Origin: Palsa-459 sp035937595
GTDB lineage: Bacteria; Actinomycetota; Acidimicrobiia; Acidimicrobiales; RAAP-2
NCBI GenBank assembly: GCA_035937595.1
Contig: DASZHS010000002.1
Location: 43,442 to 107,441, forward strand
Length of the DNA stretch: 64,000 nucleotides
Direction of reading: 5' to 3'
How positions within the stretch are numbered: the first letter of the stretch is position 1; each line of letters begins with the position of its first letter. Below the pieces are notes generated by a model that was not told the DNA's origin, ran no database searches, and saw only the letters and a program-made list of their open reading frames with translations. The translations under genes and the position numbers were made by a program. Below, one piece after another: positions 56,771 through 64,000 of this stretch.

Positions 56771-58491
56771 CGGACCGGGCGGCGACGCTCGACCCCGGCG
56801 CCGCCTCGCGCTGCGCGTATCGGACGGTCCTCGAGCACGACGGCGTCGACCGGGTGACCGGGGCGACCGAGCACGACGACACCGTGCTCCGTCGCTTCGA
56901 TGCGGCCTCGACGCACCGCCGGCGGGTCGCCACAGCGCTCCTCGAGCTCCATGGGGACCGCGCGCTCGACGCGGGCCGCGACGTGGCGAGGACGCTCGAG
57001 GCGCTGCGGCGCGCGGACCTCGCCGTCGTCGTGGACCCCGCGCTCCCGCCCGACGACGTCGGTCGCCGACGCGGCGCGCCCTCCCTGCTCGTCGCCGAGC
57101 CTGACGGCGCGTCGATCGCCTGGCGGCCCGTCGACGTGCACAACCACTTCCTCACCGCCGAGGGCAGCGGCGAGTTCCGATCCTCCTCGCTCGCCGCGCC
57201 GTGGCTGGCGGCGTCGGCACCCCACGACGGTCGCCGGCTCCGCAAGGGGGGCGCGTGGCGCCGCGACGTGCTGCGCCTCGCCCACCACCACCGCCGCCTC
57301 GAGGCGCTCGGCGCCACCGGCTCGATCCGCCCGATCGGGGGCGTCGTCGACCGTTCCTCGACGCTGTGGTGGCTGGCCCTCGACGAGCCGCTGGACGACC
57401 GTGGCACGCCGCTCGCCCAGTACGACGCGCGGTTCGCCGAGCGGGTCGAGCTGCTCGTCGCGACCGAGGCACGTGCGTCGGACCCGTCGCTCCCGCGCCC
57501 CGGCGCCCCCTGGTGGCACCGGGAGTGCGAGGCGTGCCCGTTCGCGACGTGGTGCCATGCGTCGCTCTCGGCGAGCGACGACGTGAGCCTCGTGCGCTTC
57601 ACCTCCGCCGCGGACCAGGCGGTCCTGCGCGACCACGGCGTCGGCACCCGTCGGTCCCTCGCCGCCCTCGACCTCACCTTGGTCTCGCGGGGCGCGGCCA
57701 CGCGCGACGAGCCGAGCGTCGCCGACGAGCCGCCCGCCGTCTCGGTCGGTCGCCGCCTGAAGGACGCGGAGCGACTCGTGCGCCGCGCCCGCGTGGAGGT
57801 GGCGGGGTCGCTCCTGCGCCTCGTCGACGCCCGGGCGCTCGACGCCCATCGCGCCGACGTCGAGATCGACTTCGACATGGAGAGCTACGACAACGCCACC
57901 TACCTGTGGGGCACGCTCGTGACCGTTCGCACCCCGACGCCGGGGGTGGAGGGCGGCTACCGCGCGTTCGCGGAGTGGGGGGAGCTCACCGAGCGCACCG
58001 AGGGCGCGCTGTTCGCCGCGTTCTACACGTGGCTCGACGCCACGGTCCGCGCGGCGCGCGTCGCCGGCCGCACGGTGGGGCTCTACTGCTTCTGGGAGCA
58101 CGCCGAGCGCGCCCAGATGGGCCGCGCCATGGGCTCCGGCGTGCGCGGGCTGCCCTCGAGCGACGCCCTGCGCCGGCTGCTGCTGGACCCGCTCGTCGAC
58201 CTCCACGCCCTCGTCACGAGCCAGATCCAGACCGCGGGGCCTGCCGGGCTCAAGGTCATCGCCGGCGCGGCCGGGTTCTCGTGGCGCGACGCCGCACCGA
58301 GCGGCGAGGCCTCGATGGCGTGGTACGAGGAGGCGCGCGGCGCCGACCCCGTCCGCGCCGACGCCGCGGTGCGTCGCCTCTTGGCCTACAACGAGGACGA
58401 CTGCTTGGCCACCCGCGCGCTGCGCGACTGGCTCGAGGGCGCGGCCCGCGACCTGCCGAGCGTGGAGGAGGCACGCCCCGGCGACTCGTAG
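56767..58491 (+). CDS. RecB-like nuclease with RNase-H-like domain (TM0106/YprB-type)
   Basis: 574 residues from GTG 56767, overlapping the ABC stop by four bases (GTGA). N-terminal half is a PD-(D/E)XK-like region ending in a Cys cluster (WWHRECEACPFATWCHAS) that may bind an iron-sulfur cluster or zinc. C-terminal half is an RNase-H-like exonuclease domain: VEIDFDMESYDNATYLW with catalytic Asp/Glu and LLAYNEDDCLATRALRDWL with the last acidic pair, resembling YprB-type domains. The two-domain order matches 'TM0106 family RecB-like putative nuclease'. Its tight coupling to transport genes is odd; it may process nucleic acid or be a passenger in the operon. Some active-site residues of the PD-(D/E)XK part are not clear. 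Confidence 0.8.
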   Translation: MTDRAATLDPGAASRCAYRTVLEHDGVDRVTGATEHDDTVLRRFDAASTHRRRVATALLELHGDRALDAGRDVARTLEALRRADLAVVVDPALPPDDVGRRRGAPSLLVAEPDGASIAWRPVDVHNHFLTAEGSGEFRSSSLAAPWLAASAPHDGRRLRKGGAWRRDVLRLAHHHRRLEALGATGSIRPIGGVVDRSSTLWWLALDEPLDDRGTPLAQYDARFAERVELLVATEARASDPSLPRPGAPWWHRECEACPFATWCHASLSASDDVSLVRFTSAADQAVLRDHGVGTRRSLAALDLTLVSRGAATRDEPSVADEPPAVSVGRRLKDAERLVRRARVEVAGSLLRLVDARALDAHRADVEIDFDMESYDNATYLWGTLVTVRTPTPGVEGGYRAFAEWGELTERTEGALFAAFYTWLDATVRAARVAGRTVGLYCFWEHAERAQMGRAMGSGVRGLPSSDALRRLLLDPLVDLHALVTSQIQTAGPAGLKVIAGAAGFSWRDAAPSGEASMAWYEEARGADPVRADAAVRRLLAYNEDDCLATRALRDWLEGAARDLPSVEEARPGDS

Positions 58492-58502
58492 GCTCGCGGA
58501 CC

Positions 58503-60182
58503 GTGGCTGCGCACGGTCGACCCGCGGCGCTGGGCGCGGCCGAGCTCAAGGCGTGGCGGCGGCGCCTCGTGCTGGGCGACTGGCACGTGTGGGACCTCGA
58601 GCTGTTCCTCGTGCTCGCCGCAGCGCTCAACGTCCTCACCGCGCTGCTCGCCGCGGTGCTCGTCGTCGGCATGCTGCACCAAGACGGCAACGTGCACGTC
58701 TCGGTGCTGTTCGTCGCGGGGCTCATCATGGCGTTCCTCGTGGTGCGGGGCGCGGCCCGCGCGGGGCTCCGCGCCGCCGAGCGCCGGACGGCGGCGACCG
58801 CGGCGCTCGAGGCGCGACGCGCGCTCCTCGACGCCGTGCGCAGGGGCGCGCCGATGCGCGCGGGGGCGGCCTCGACCTTCGTGGCGCGCAGCGCGGCGGA
58901 CATCGGCGAGTACCTCGCGCACGCGGTGCCCGCGCGGGCGGTCGGCACGGTCGTGCCGCTGGGCGTGCTCATCGTCCTCGGGTTCGTGGACCCGTGGTCG
59001 GCGCTCGTCGCCGCGGCCGTGATCGCGCTCGTCCCCGTCGTCCTCGTCCCCATCGGACGCCGTGCCACGGCGGAGGCCGAGACCGGCCTCGCACGGCTGC
59101 GGTCGCTCGGCACGCGCGCGCTCGAGCTGCTCGAGGGCGCCGTCGAGCTGCGCGCCCTGGGCGCCGTCGGCCGGGGTCGCGCCGAGCTGGCGGCCGCGAC
59201 GGACCGTGCGATCGCCTCCACGCGTCGCTCGCTGCGCCTCGGCTTGCGCTCCGCGACGAGCCTCGACGTCCTCACGGGCGTGGCCGTCGGACTCGTCGCC
59301 ATGCTCGACGGGTTCCGGCTCCTCGGCGGCGACATGGGGCTCGGCCACGCCCTGGCGGCGGTCCTGCTCACCGCGGAGGCCTTCATCCCGCTGCGCACGG
59401 CGGGCACCGCCTTCCACGCCGGCACCGACGGGCGGGCGGCCCTCGAGGTGCTCGCTGCCGCCTGGGACGCCGCCCCGCCCGCGCGCACCGAGCCCGAGGG
59501 CGAGCTCCCGCGCGTCGCCGCGCAGCCCGCCGCCGTGGCGCTGCGCGCCGCGTCGCTCGTCGCTTCGCCGGGTGGTCCCGTCGTCGTCGACGGGCTCAGC
59601 CTCTCCGTCCCCGCCGGCGGCGCGCTCGTCGTGACCGGGCCGACGGGGTCGGGGAAGTCCACCGTGCTGCGGGCGATCGCCGGGGCGCAGCTGTGCGTGC
59701 GCGGCGAGGTCCGCGTGGGCAACGCCGCGGCGGCGGGGCTCTCCGCCCGGCAGCGCAGCACCCTCCTCGCCGCCGTCGACCAGCGGCCGTTCGTCGTGGA
59801 TGGGACGATCCGCGACAACCTGCTGCTCGGCGGGGCGTCGCCGTCCGAGGCGGCCGTCAACGACGCGATCGCGCGCAGCGGGCTGGAGCCCCTGCTCTCG
59901 CGGTCACCGCGCGGCCTCGACGAGCAGGTCGGCGAGGAGGGTCGGCTCCTGAGCGCCGGGGAGCGCACGCGGATCGCCCTCGCCCGCGCCGTCCTGCGTG
60001 ACCCCGGGGTGCTCCTGCTCGACGAGGTCGGCGCGCACCTCGACGACGCGGCGCTCGTCGTGCTCCGCGGCGCGCTCGGCGGGTTCCTCGCCGTGCGCAC
60101 GGTCATCGAGGCGGCCCACGACCGCCCGCTGCTCGCCGGGGCGCCGCGCCTCGAGCTCGTCTCGGCGGCGGTGGCGCCGTGA
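58503..60182 (+). CDS. cydD: CydD-like thiol/heme ABC exporter subunit
   Basis: 559 residues from GTG 58503, 11 bases after the nuclease stop. About six helices, then an ATPase domain: Walker A VTGPTGSGKSTVLRAIAG, Q-loop AAVDQRPFVVDGTI, signature RLLSAGERTRIALARAV, Walker B VLLLDEVGAHLDDA, H-loop VIEAAHDRPLL. The 'LSAGE' signature and 'DEVGAHLD' are reminiscent of CydD. CydDC exports glutathione or cysteine-type thiols, and was more recently shown to move heme, and is needed for cytochrome bd assembly. No cydAB gene is in the window, so the identification rests on subunit pairing and sequence style. The next subunit overlaps by four bases (GTGA). Confidence 0.72.
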   Translation: MAAHGRPAALGAAELKAWRRRLVLGDWHVWDLELFLVLAAALNVLTALLAAVLVVGMLHQDGNVHVSVLFVAGLIMAFLVVRGAARAGLRAAERRTAATAALEARRALLDAVRRGAPMRAGAASTFVARSAADIGEYLAHAVPARAVGTVVPLGVLIVLGFVDPWSALVAAAVIALVPVVLVPIGRRATAEAETGLARLRSLGTRALELLEGAVELRALGAVGRGRAELAAATDRAIASTRRSLRLGLRSATSLDVLTGVAVGLVAMLDGFRLLGGDMGLGHALAAVLLTAEAFIPLRTAGTAFHAGTDGRAALEVLAAAWDAAPPARTEPEGELPRVAAQPAAVALRAASLVASPGGPVVVDGLSLSVPAGGALVVTGPTGSGKSTVLRAIAGAQLCVRGEVRVGNAAAAGLSARQRSTLLAAVDQRPFVVDGTIRDNLLLGGASPSEAAVNDAIARSGLEPLLSRSPRGLDEQVGEEGRLLSAGERTRIALARAVLRDPGVLLLDEVGAHLDDAALVVLRGALGGFLAVRTVIEAAHDRPLLAGAPRLELVSAAVAP

Positions 60183-61795
60183 GCCGTGCGGGCGACGCGA
60201 TCGTCACGGCCGCGGGTCGGGGTGCGCCCTCGCGGCGCGTCGTCACGCGCGCGGTCGCCGCCGGTGCCGCCGCCCAGCTCGCCGCGGTGGCGCTGCTCGG
60301 CGGCGCGACCGGTCTGCTGGTCTGGTCGTCCTCGCGGCCCGGCCTCGGCGCCGTCGCAGGGCTCCTCGTCGCCGTCGAGCTCGTGGCGTTCCTGCGCGCC
60401 CCGCTGCGCCACGCGGAGCGCGTGGCCGCGCACGACCTCGGCCTCGGCGGCCTCACCGGCTGGCGCACGTGGCTGCTCGACTCGGTGGCGACGTGGTCCC
60501 CGTCGCGCCTCGCGGCCGCGCGCGCCGGCGACCTCCTCGCTCGCTGCCTGGAGGACACCGACCACCTCCAGGACCTCTGGGTCCGCGCGGTCGTCCCCGC
60601 GCTCTCCACGGTCCTCGCGCTGCTCGTCGCGTCGGTGCTGCTCGCCGTCGCGCTCCCCCTCGCCGGGGCGGCGGTCGCCGTGGCGACGGTCGTCGTCGCG
60701 GCGGCCACCTGGCGGCGCGCCCGTCGCGTCGTCGAGCTCGGCGTCGCCGAGTCGGCGCTGCGCGGGACCGTGGCCGCGCGGACCGTGGAGCTGGTCCACG
60801 GCGCGACCGCGCTGCGCCTCGCGGGCGCCGACGCCGCGCACGTCGCGGGGACCCTGGAGCTCGTGGGGCGCGCCGACCGCCTCGCCGCACGACGGGACAA
60901 CGCCGTCGCCCAGCTGGGCGTGCTCGCGTCGGTGCTGTCGGCCGCGGCCTTCTTCGCCGCGGTGGCCGCGGCGCGCCTCCCCACCGCCCACCCGGCGGTC
61001 CCGGCCGGCGTCGCGCTCGCGACCCTCGCCTGCGGCGAGCTGCTCACCGGGCTCCCCTCGGTCCTCGACGCGATGGGCTCGGTCGCGGGCGCCGCGGAGC
61101 GCCTCGCCGGGCTCGCCGCGCCCATGGGCACCGGCACGCTCCCTGCACCGGCCGGCGAGCTCGCCCTCGACCGCGTCGACGTCGCCGCGGCGGCGGAGGG
61201 CCCCGTCCTGCTCGGTGCGGTGTCGCTGACGGCCGCCCCCGGCGCACCCGTCGCCGTCGTCGGTCCGTCCGGCGCGGGCAAGTCCTCCCTGCTCGCCGTC
61301 GCCGCCGGTCTGGAGCAGCCGCGGGCCGGATCGGTGACGCTCGGCGGGGCCGACCTCGCCGCGCTCGACGAGGCCTCGCTCCGCCGCCGGCTCTCCTGGC
61401 TGCCCACGCACCCCTCCTTGCTCGAGGGCACCGTGCGCGACGTGCTCGACGTGGGACGCGAGCTGGGCGACGACGCCCTCGTCCACGCGCTCGAGCGCGT
61501 CGGGCTCGACGCGGCGCTCGCGTCGCGCCAAGGGCTCGACACCGTGGTGGGCGCGCGCGGCGAGAACCTCTCCGGCGGCGAGCGCCAGCGGCTCGCCCTC
61601 GCGCGGCTGCTCGCCGGGCGGCCGGACGCCTACGTCCTCGACGAGCCCACCGCCGGGCTCGACGAGCGGTCCTCGCAGGTCGTCCTCGGCGCCGTCGAGG
61701 CGACGGGTGCCGCCGTCCTCATCGCCACGCACGACCCGCGGGCCGCCTCGTGGGCGACGACGCGGCGTACCGTGCGCGAGGGGCTCGTCGAGTGA
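60179..61795 (+). CDS. cydC: CydC-like ABC exporter subunit
   Basis: 538 residues from GTG 60179, coupled to the CydD-like subunit. The membrane domain is shortened and Ala-rich. ATPase domain: Walker A VAVVGPSGAGKSSLLAVAAG, Q-loop SWLPTHPSLLEGTV, signature GENLSGGERQRLALARLL, Walker B AYVLDEPTAGLDERS, H-loop VLIATHDPRAAS. All motifs canonical. It probably forms the heterodimer with the upstream CydD-like protein. Its TGA is immediately followed by the convergent stop of the aldo/keto reductase, with zero bases between. The five-gene run therefore ends here. Confidence 0.72.
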   Translation: MSRAGDAIVTAAGRGAPSRRVVTRAVAAGAAAQLAAVALLGGATGLLVWSSSRPGLGAVAGLLVAVELVAFLRAPLRHAERVAAHDLGLGGLTGWRTWLLDSVATWSPSRLAAARAGDLLARCLEDTDHLQDLWVRAVVPALSTVLALLVASVLLAVALPLAGAAVAVATVVVAAATWRRARRVVELGVAESALRGTVAARTVELVHGATALRLAGADAAHVAGTLELVGRADRLAARRDNAVAQLGVLASVLSAAAFFAAVAAARLPTAHPAVPAGVALATLACGELLTGLPSVLDAMGSVAGAAERLAGLAAPMGTGTLPAPAGELALDRVDVAAAAEGPVLLGAVSLTAAPGAPVAVVGPSGAGKSSLLAVAAGLEQPRAGSVTLGGADLAALDEASLRRRLSWLPTHPSLLEGTVRDVLDVGRELGDDALVHALERVGLDAALASRQGLDTVVGARGENLSGGERQRLALARLLAGRPDAYVLDEPTAGLDERSSQVVLGAVEATGAAVLIATHDPRAASWATTRRTVREGLVE

Positions 61796-62779
61796 CTAGC
61801 CGTTGAGCGTCTGCATCGCGCGCTCGGGGTAGCGCTCGCCGGCCGCCGCGCCCGGCGCGAAGGCGTCGTCGAGCGAGGCGCGCACGTCCTCGGGCAGCGC
61901 GAGCTCGTCGGCGGCGACGTTCTCCTCGAGGTACGCGCGGCGCTTGGTCCCGGGGATCGGCACGAGGTCGTCGCCGCGCCCGAGCACCCAGGCGAGGGCG
62001 ACCTGGGCCGGCGTCGCGTCGAGCCGCGTCGCCGCGTCGCGCACGACGCCGACCAGGGCGCGGTTGCGCGCCGCGTTCGCCGCCTCGAACCTCGGGTGGA
62101 AGCGCCGCGTGTCGCCCTCGGCGAGGTCGTCCGCGCCACCGATCGAGCCGGTGAGGAACCCGCGACCGAGCGGGCTGTAGGGGACGAAGCCGATCCCGAG
62201 CTCGCGGCAGGTGGGGAGCACCTCGGCCTCGGGATCGCGGGTCCACAGCGAGTACTCCGACTGCACCGCGGCGAGCGGGTGCACCCCGTGGGCGCGGCGG
62301 ATCGTCGCCGGCGCCGCCTCGGAGATCCCGAGGTAGCGCACCTTGCCGAGGGCCACGAGCTCGGCGAGCGTCCCGAAGGTCTCCTCGACGGGGACGGTGC
62401 GGTCGACGCGGTGCTGGTAGTAGAGGTCGATCGTGTCGATCCCGAGCCGCGACAGCGACGCGTCGCAGGCAGCGACGACGTACGCCGGCCGCCCGTTCAC
62501 CCCGAGGAAGGTGCCGTCCGCGGCGCGCTCGTTGCCGAACTTGGTCGCGACGGTGACGTCGTCGCGCCGCCCCTTGATCGCCGCGCCGACGAGGCGCTCG
62601 TTCGTGAACGGTCCGTACATGTCGGCGGTGTCGAGGAAGTCGACGCCCAGCTCGAGCGCGCGGTAGATCGTCGCCAGCGACTCGGCGTCGTCGCGCTCGC
62701 CGTAGAACTCGCTCATCCCCATGCAGCCGAGCCCCTGCGCGGAGACTTCCAGCCCCTGACCCAGCCGTCGTCGTTGCAT
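61796..62779 (-). CDS. aldo/keto reductase
   Basis: 327 residues from ATG 62779 (GAGGAGG upstream). AKR tetrad: Asp and Tyr in VDFLDTADMYGPFTNE, Lys in VTVATKFGNE, His in DLYYQHRVDRTV. NADPH-binding tail IPGTKRRAYLEENVAA. The barrel start LGCMGMSEFYGERDD matches the AKR13-like group common in actinobacteria. It reduces aldehydes or ketones with NADPH; no specific substrate. It is convergent with the CydC-like gene and divergent from the dehalogenase-like hydrolase. Confidence 0.93.
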   Translation of the reverse strand: MQRRRLGQGLEVSAQGLGCMGMSEFYGERDDAESLATIYRALELGVDFLDTADMYGPFTNERLVGAAIKGRRDDVTVATKFGNERAADGTFLGVNGRPAYVVAACDASLSRLGIDTIDLYYQHRVDRTVPVEETFGTLAELVALGKVRYLGISEAAPATIRRAHGVHPLAAVQSEYSLWTRDPEAEVLPTCRELGIGFVPYSPLGRGFLTGSIGGADDLAEGDTRRFHPRFEAANAARNRALVGVVRDAATRLDATPAQVALAWVLGRGDDLVPIPGTKRRAYLEENVAADELALPEDVRASLDDAFAPGAAAGERYPERAMQTLNG

Positions 62780-62908
62780 CGAGCCTCCTCGTCGCGGCAA
62801 GCCTAGGGAACGGCCCGCGGGGAGTTGTGCGCCCAGAGGTGCACCGCTACCGTCGCGCCACCGCCGGGCCACCGCTCGCTCGGCACCTGGGACGTCAAGG
62901 AGACGACG

Positions 62909-63823
62909 ATGGACCGGCTGGCGACCCCCGCGGCACGATTCGACGCGGTGCCCGACTTCGACTTCCCCGTCGTCACCGCGTCGGTGGCCGACCCGACGGG
63001 TGGGGCGCCCCTCGCCGTGGCCGCGGTGGACACCGGGCCCACCGCGAGCGGTGAGACCGTCGTGCTCCTGCACGGCGAGCCGTCGTGGTCGTTCCTCTAC
63101 CGGCGCGTGATCCCCGTCCTCGTGGCGGCGGGCCACCGTGTCGTCGCGCCCGACCTCATCGGCTTCGGCCGCAGCGACAAGCCGGCCGAGCGCGCCGAGC
63201 ACACCTACGCCCGCCACGTCGAGTGGCTCCGAGCCGCGCTGTTCGACCGGCTCGCACTGGACCAGGTGACCGTCTTCGGCCAGGACTGGGGCGGCCTGCT
63301 GGGACTGCGGGTCGTCGCCGAGCACCCCGAGCGCGTCGCGCGCGTGGCCGTCGGCAACACCGGGCTGCCGACAGGCGACGAGCGCCCCTCGGACGCGTTC
63401 TTGGCGTGGCAGCGGTACTCGCAGAGCACCGAGGCGTTCAAGGTCGGCCGCATCGTGGCGGGCGGGTGCGCCACGCCGCTCGACGAGGCGGTGGTCGCCG
63501 CCTACGACGCGCCGTTCCCCGACGACGCCTACAAGGAGGGACCGCGCCAGCTGCCGACGCTCGTGCCGACGTCGCCCGAGGACCCCGCCTCGGCGGCCAA
63601 CCGCGCCGCCTGGACGTCGCTCGAGCGCTTCGAGCGCCCGTTCCTGTGCTGCTTCTCGGACGGCGACGCCATCACGAGGGGGGCGGACCGCCGGTTCAAG
63701 GAGCGGGTCCCGGGGGCCAAGGGCCAGGCCCACACGACGATCAAGGGCGCGGGCCACTTCCTCCAGGAGGACCGCGGCGAGGAGCTCGGCGACGTGCTCG
63801 CGCGGTTCATCGCCGACACCTGA
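62909..63823 (+). CDS. haloalkane dehalogenase-like alpha/beta hydrolase
   Basis: 304 residues from ATG 62909 (AAGGAG upstream). Haloalkane-dehalogenase layout: VVLLHGEPSWSFLYRRVIPV, nucleophile VTVFGQDWGGLLGLR with Asp and the adjacent halide-binding Trp, acid in CCFSDGDAITRG, His in IKGAGHFLQEDRG. The DWGG elbow with E-P-S-W in the oxyanion loop is like HLD subfamily I. Known family members hydrolyse carbon-halogen bonds to alcohols. The natural substrate is unknown; epoxide hydrolases share the Asp nucleophile but not the neighbouring Trp. Confidence 0.88.
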   Translation: MDRLATPAARFDAVPDFDFPVVTASVADPTGGAPLAVAAVDTGPTASGETVVLLHGEPSWSFLYRRVIPVLVAAGHRVVAPDLIGFGRSDKPAERAEHTYARHVEWLRAALFDRLALDQVTVFGQDWGGLLGLRVVAEHPERVARVAVGNTGLPTGDERPSDAFLAWQRYSQSTEAFKVGRIVAGGCATPLDEAVVAAYDAPFPDDAYKEGPRQLPTLVPTSPEDPASAANRAAWTSLERFERPFLCCFSDGDAITRGADRRFKERVPGAKGQAHTTIKGAGHFLQEDRGEELGDVLARFIADT

Positions 63824-63836
63824 GCCACGCCGCTCA
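63821..63836. terminator. short inverted repeat spanning two convergent stops
   Basis: TGAGC (63821-63825) and GCTCA (63832-63836) are complementary around a 6-base loop. The left arm contains the hydrolase TGA and the right arm the TGA of the minus-strand phosphatase. It is weak (5 bp) but repeats the layout at 35385. Confidence 0.35.
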
Positions 63837-64000
63837 GGGGACGACGTTGTAGGCGAGCAACACCGGCGTGCCGCGGCGCCACGCGACGGTGCTCAGCGAG
63901 CCGTTGTCGAGCTGGAGCCGGAGCGCGAGTGTCGGCTCGGCGCCGAGCGCCCAGACGACGGCGGCCTTGATCGGCGAGACGTGGCTCACGACGACCACGT
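63834..64000 (-). CDS. histidine phosphatase family protein, N-terminal part outside window
   Basis: Only the last ~55 residues are visible, ending at TGA 63834-63836. They read VSHVSPIKAAVVWALG, then LRLQLDNGSLSTVAW and LLAYNVVP. The SHVSPIK stretch is the second catalytic His region of histidine phosphatases (phosphoglycerate-mutase-like), and the following NGSLS and final strand are typical. Many actinobacterial members are the C-terminal half of bifunctional RNase H/phosphatase proteins, which cannot be judged here. The start lies beyond base 64000. Confidence 0.8.
   Translation of the reverse strand, partial: VVVVSHVSPIKAAVVWALGAEPTLALRLQLDNGSLSTVAWRRGTPVLLAYNVVP

Noticed and set aside
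1..64000. CRISPR arrays, insertion sequences, prophage genes, rRNA and tRNA genes
   Set aside because: No repeat-spacer pattern, transposase motif, tRNA cloverleaf or rRNA stretch was seen. A tool-based scan could still find a tRNA that I missed by eye.

Overview
Organism: the window is very GC-rich, almost every third codon position is G or C, GTG starts are common and genes are densely packed with many 4-base start/stop overlaps. Together with FadE-like dehydrogenases, an Sfp-type phosphopantetheinyl transferase, DUF929, DUF1272 and DinB proteins, and Cys-rich secreted repeat proteins, this points to a chromosomal segment of an actinobacterium, probably of the Acidimicrobiia. That placement is inferred from gene content. 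I saw no rRNA, tRNA, insertion sequence, phage gene or CRISPR array.

Layout. 1-3.2 kb: TerB-like fragment, small hypothetical protein, SQR-like flavoprotein, threonine dehydratase-like enzyme. 3.3-16.0 kb: surface-polysaccharide locus with two GT-C-like membrane proteins, a small membrane protein, a Wzx-like flippase, three GT4 glycosyltransferases, a secreted glycoside-hydrolase-like protein and a secreted 14-repeat Cys-rich protein. 16.4-20.5 kb: beta-eliminating lyase, crotonase, acyl-CoA dehydrogenase and alpha/beta hydrolase. 20.5-26.9 kb (minus strand): tightly coupled operon with a carrier protein, an amino acid:carrier-protein ligase (class II synthetase fold), a tandem alpha/beta-hydrolase, an acyl-CoA-dehydrogenase-like flavoprotein, an ATP-grasp ligase and a CE1-type esterase lipoprotein. 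It reads as a small biosynthetic pathway for an amino-acid-derived product and is my best candidate for an undescribed system. 27-36 kb: DinB protein, Baeyer-Villiger monooxygenase, split-barrel protein, ABM-like protein, DUF1272, MFS exporter, membrane GGDEF-EAL protein and an acidic protein. 36-48.6 kb: exported protein, phosphopantetheinyl transferase, two APH-fold kinases, TetR regulator, LysE exporter, DUF929, YjbR and cupin proteins, MMPL transporter, methyltransferase, ArsR/SRPBCC pair and small zinc-ribbon proteins. 48.6-50.1 kb: mostly non-coding. 50.1-53.0 kb: SDR enzyme and a five-repeat choice-of-anchor-D exported protein with a strong terminator. 53.3-61.8 kb: a five-gene run with a heterodimeric ABC exporter that has one dead ATP site, a RecB-like nuclease and a CydDC-type pair. 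61.8-64.0 kb: aldo/keto reductase, haloalkane-dehalogenase-like hydrolase and the end of a histidine phosphatase.

Expression signals: many first genes of transcription units lack a Shine-Dalgarno sequence and instead have a TANNNT -10-like hexamer 6-8 bases before the start codon, which suggests leaderless mRNAs. At six loci a short ORF of 7-34 codons ends in a TGA that overlaps the GTG or ATG of the main gene, and several of these short ORFs have that same promoter spacing. This suggests leaderless, translationally coupled leader peptides.
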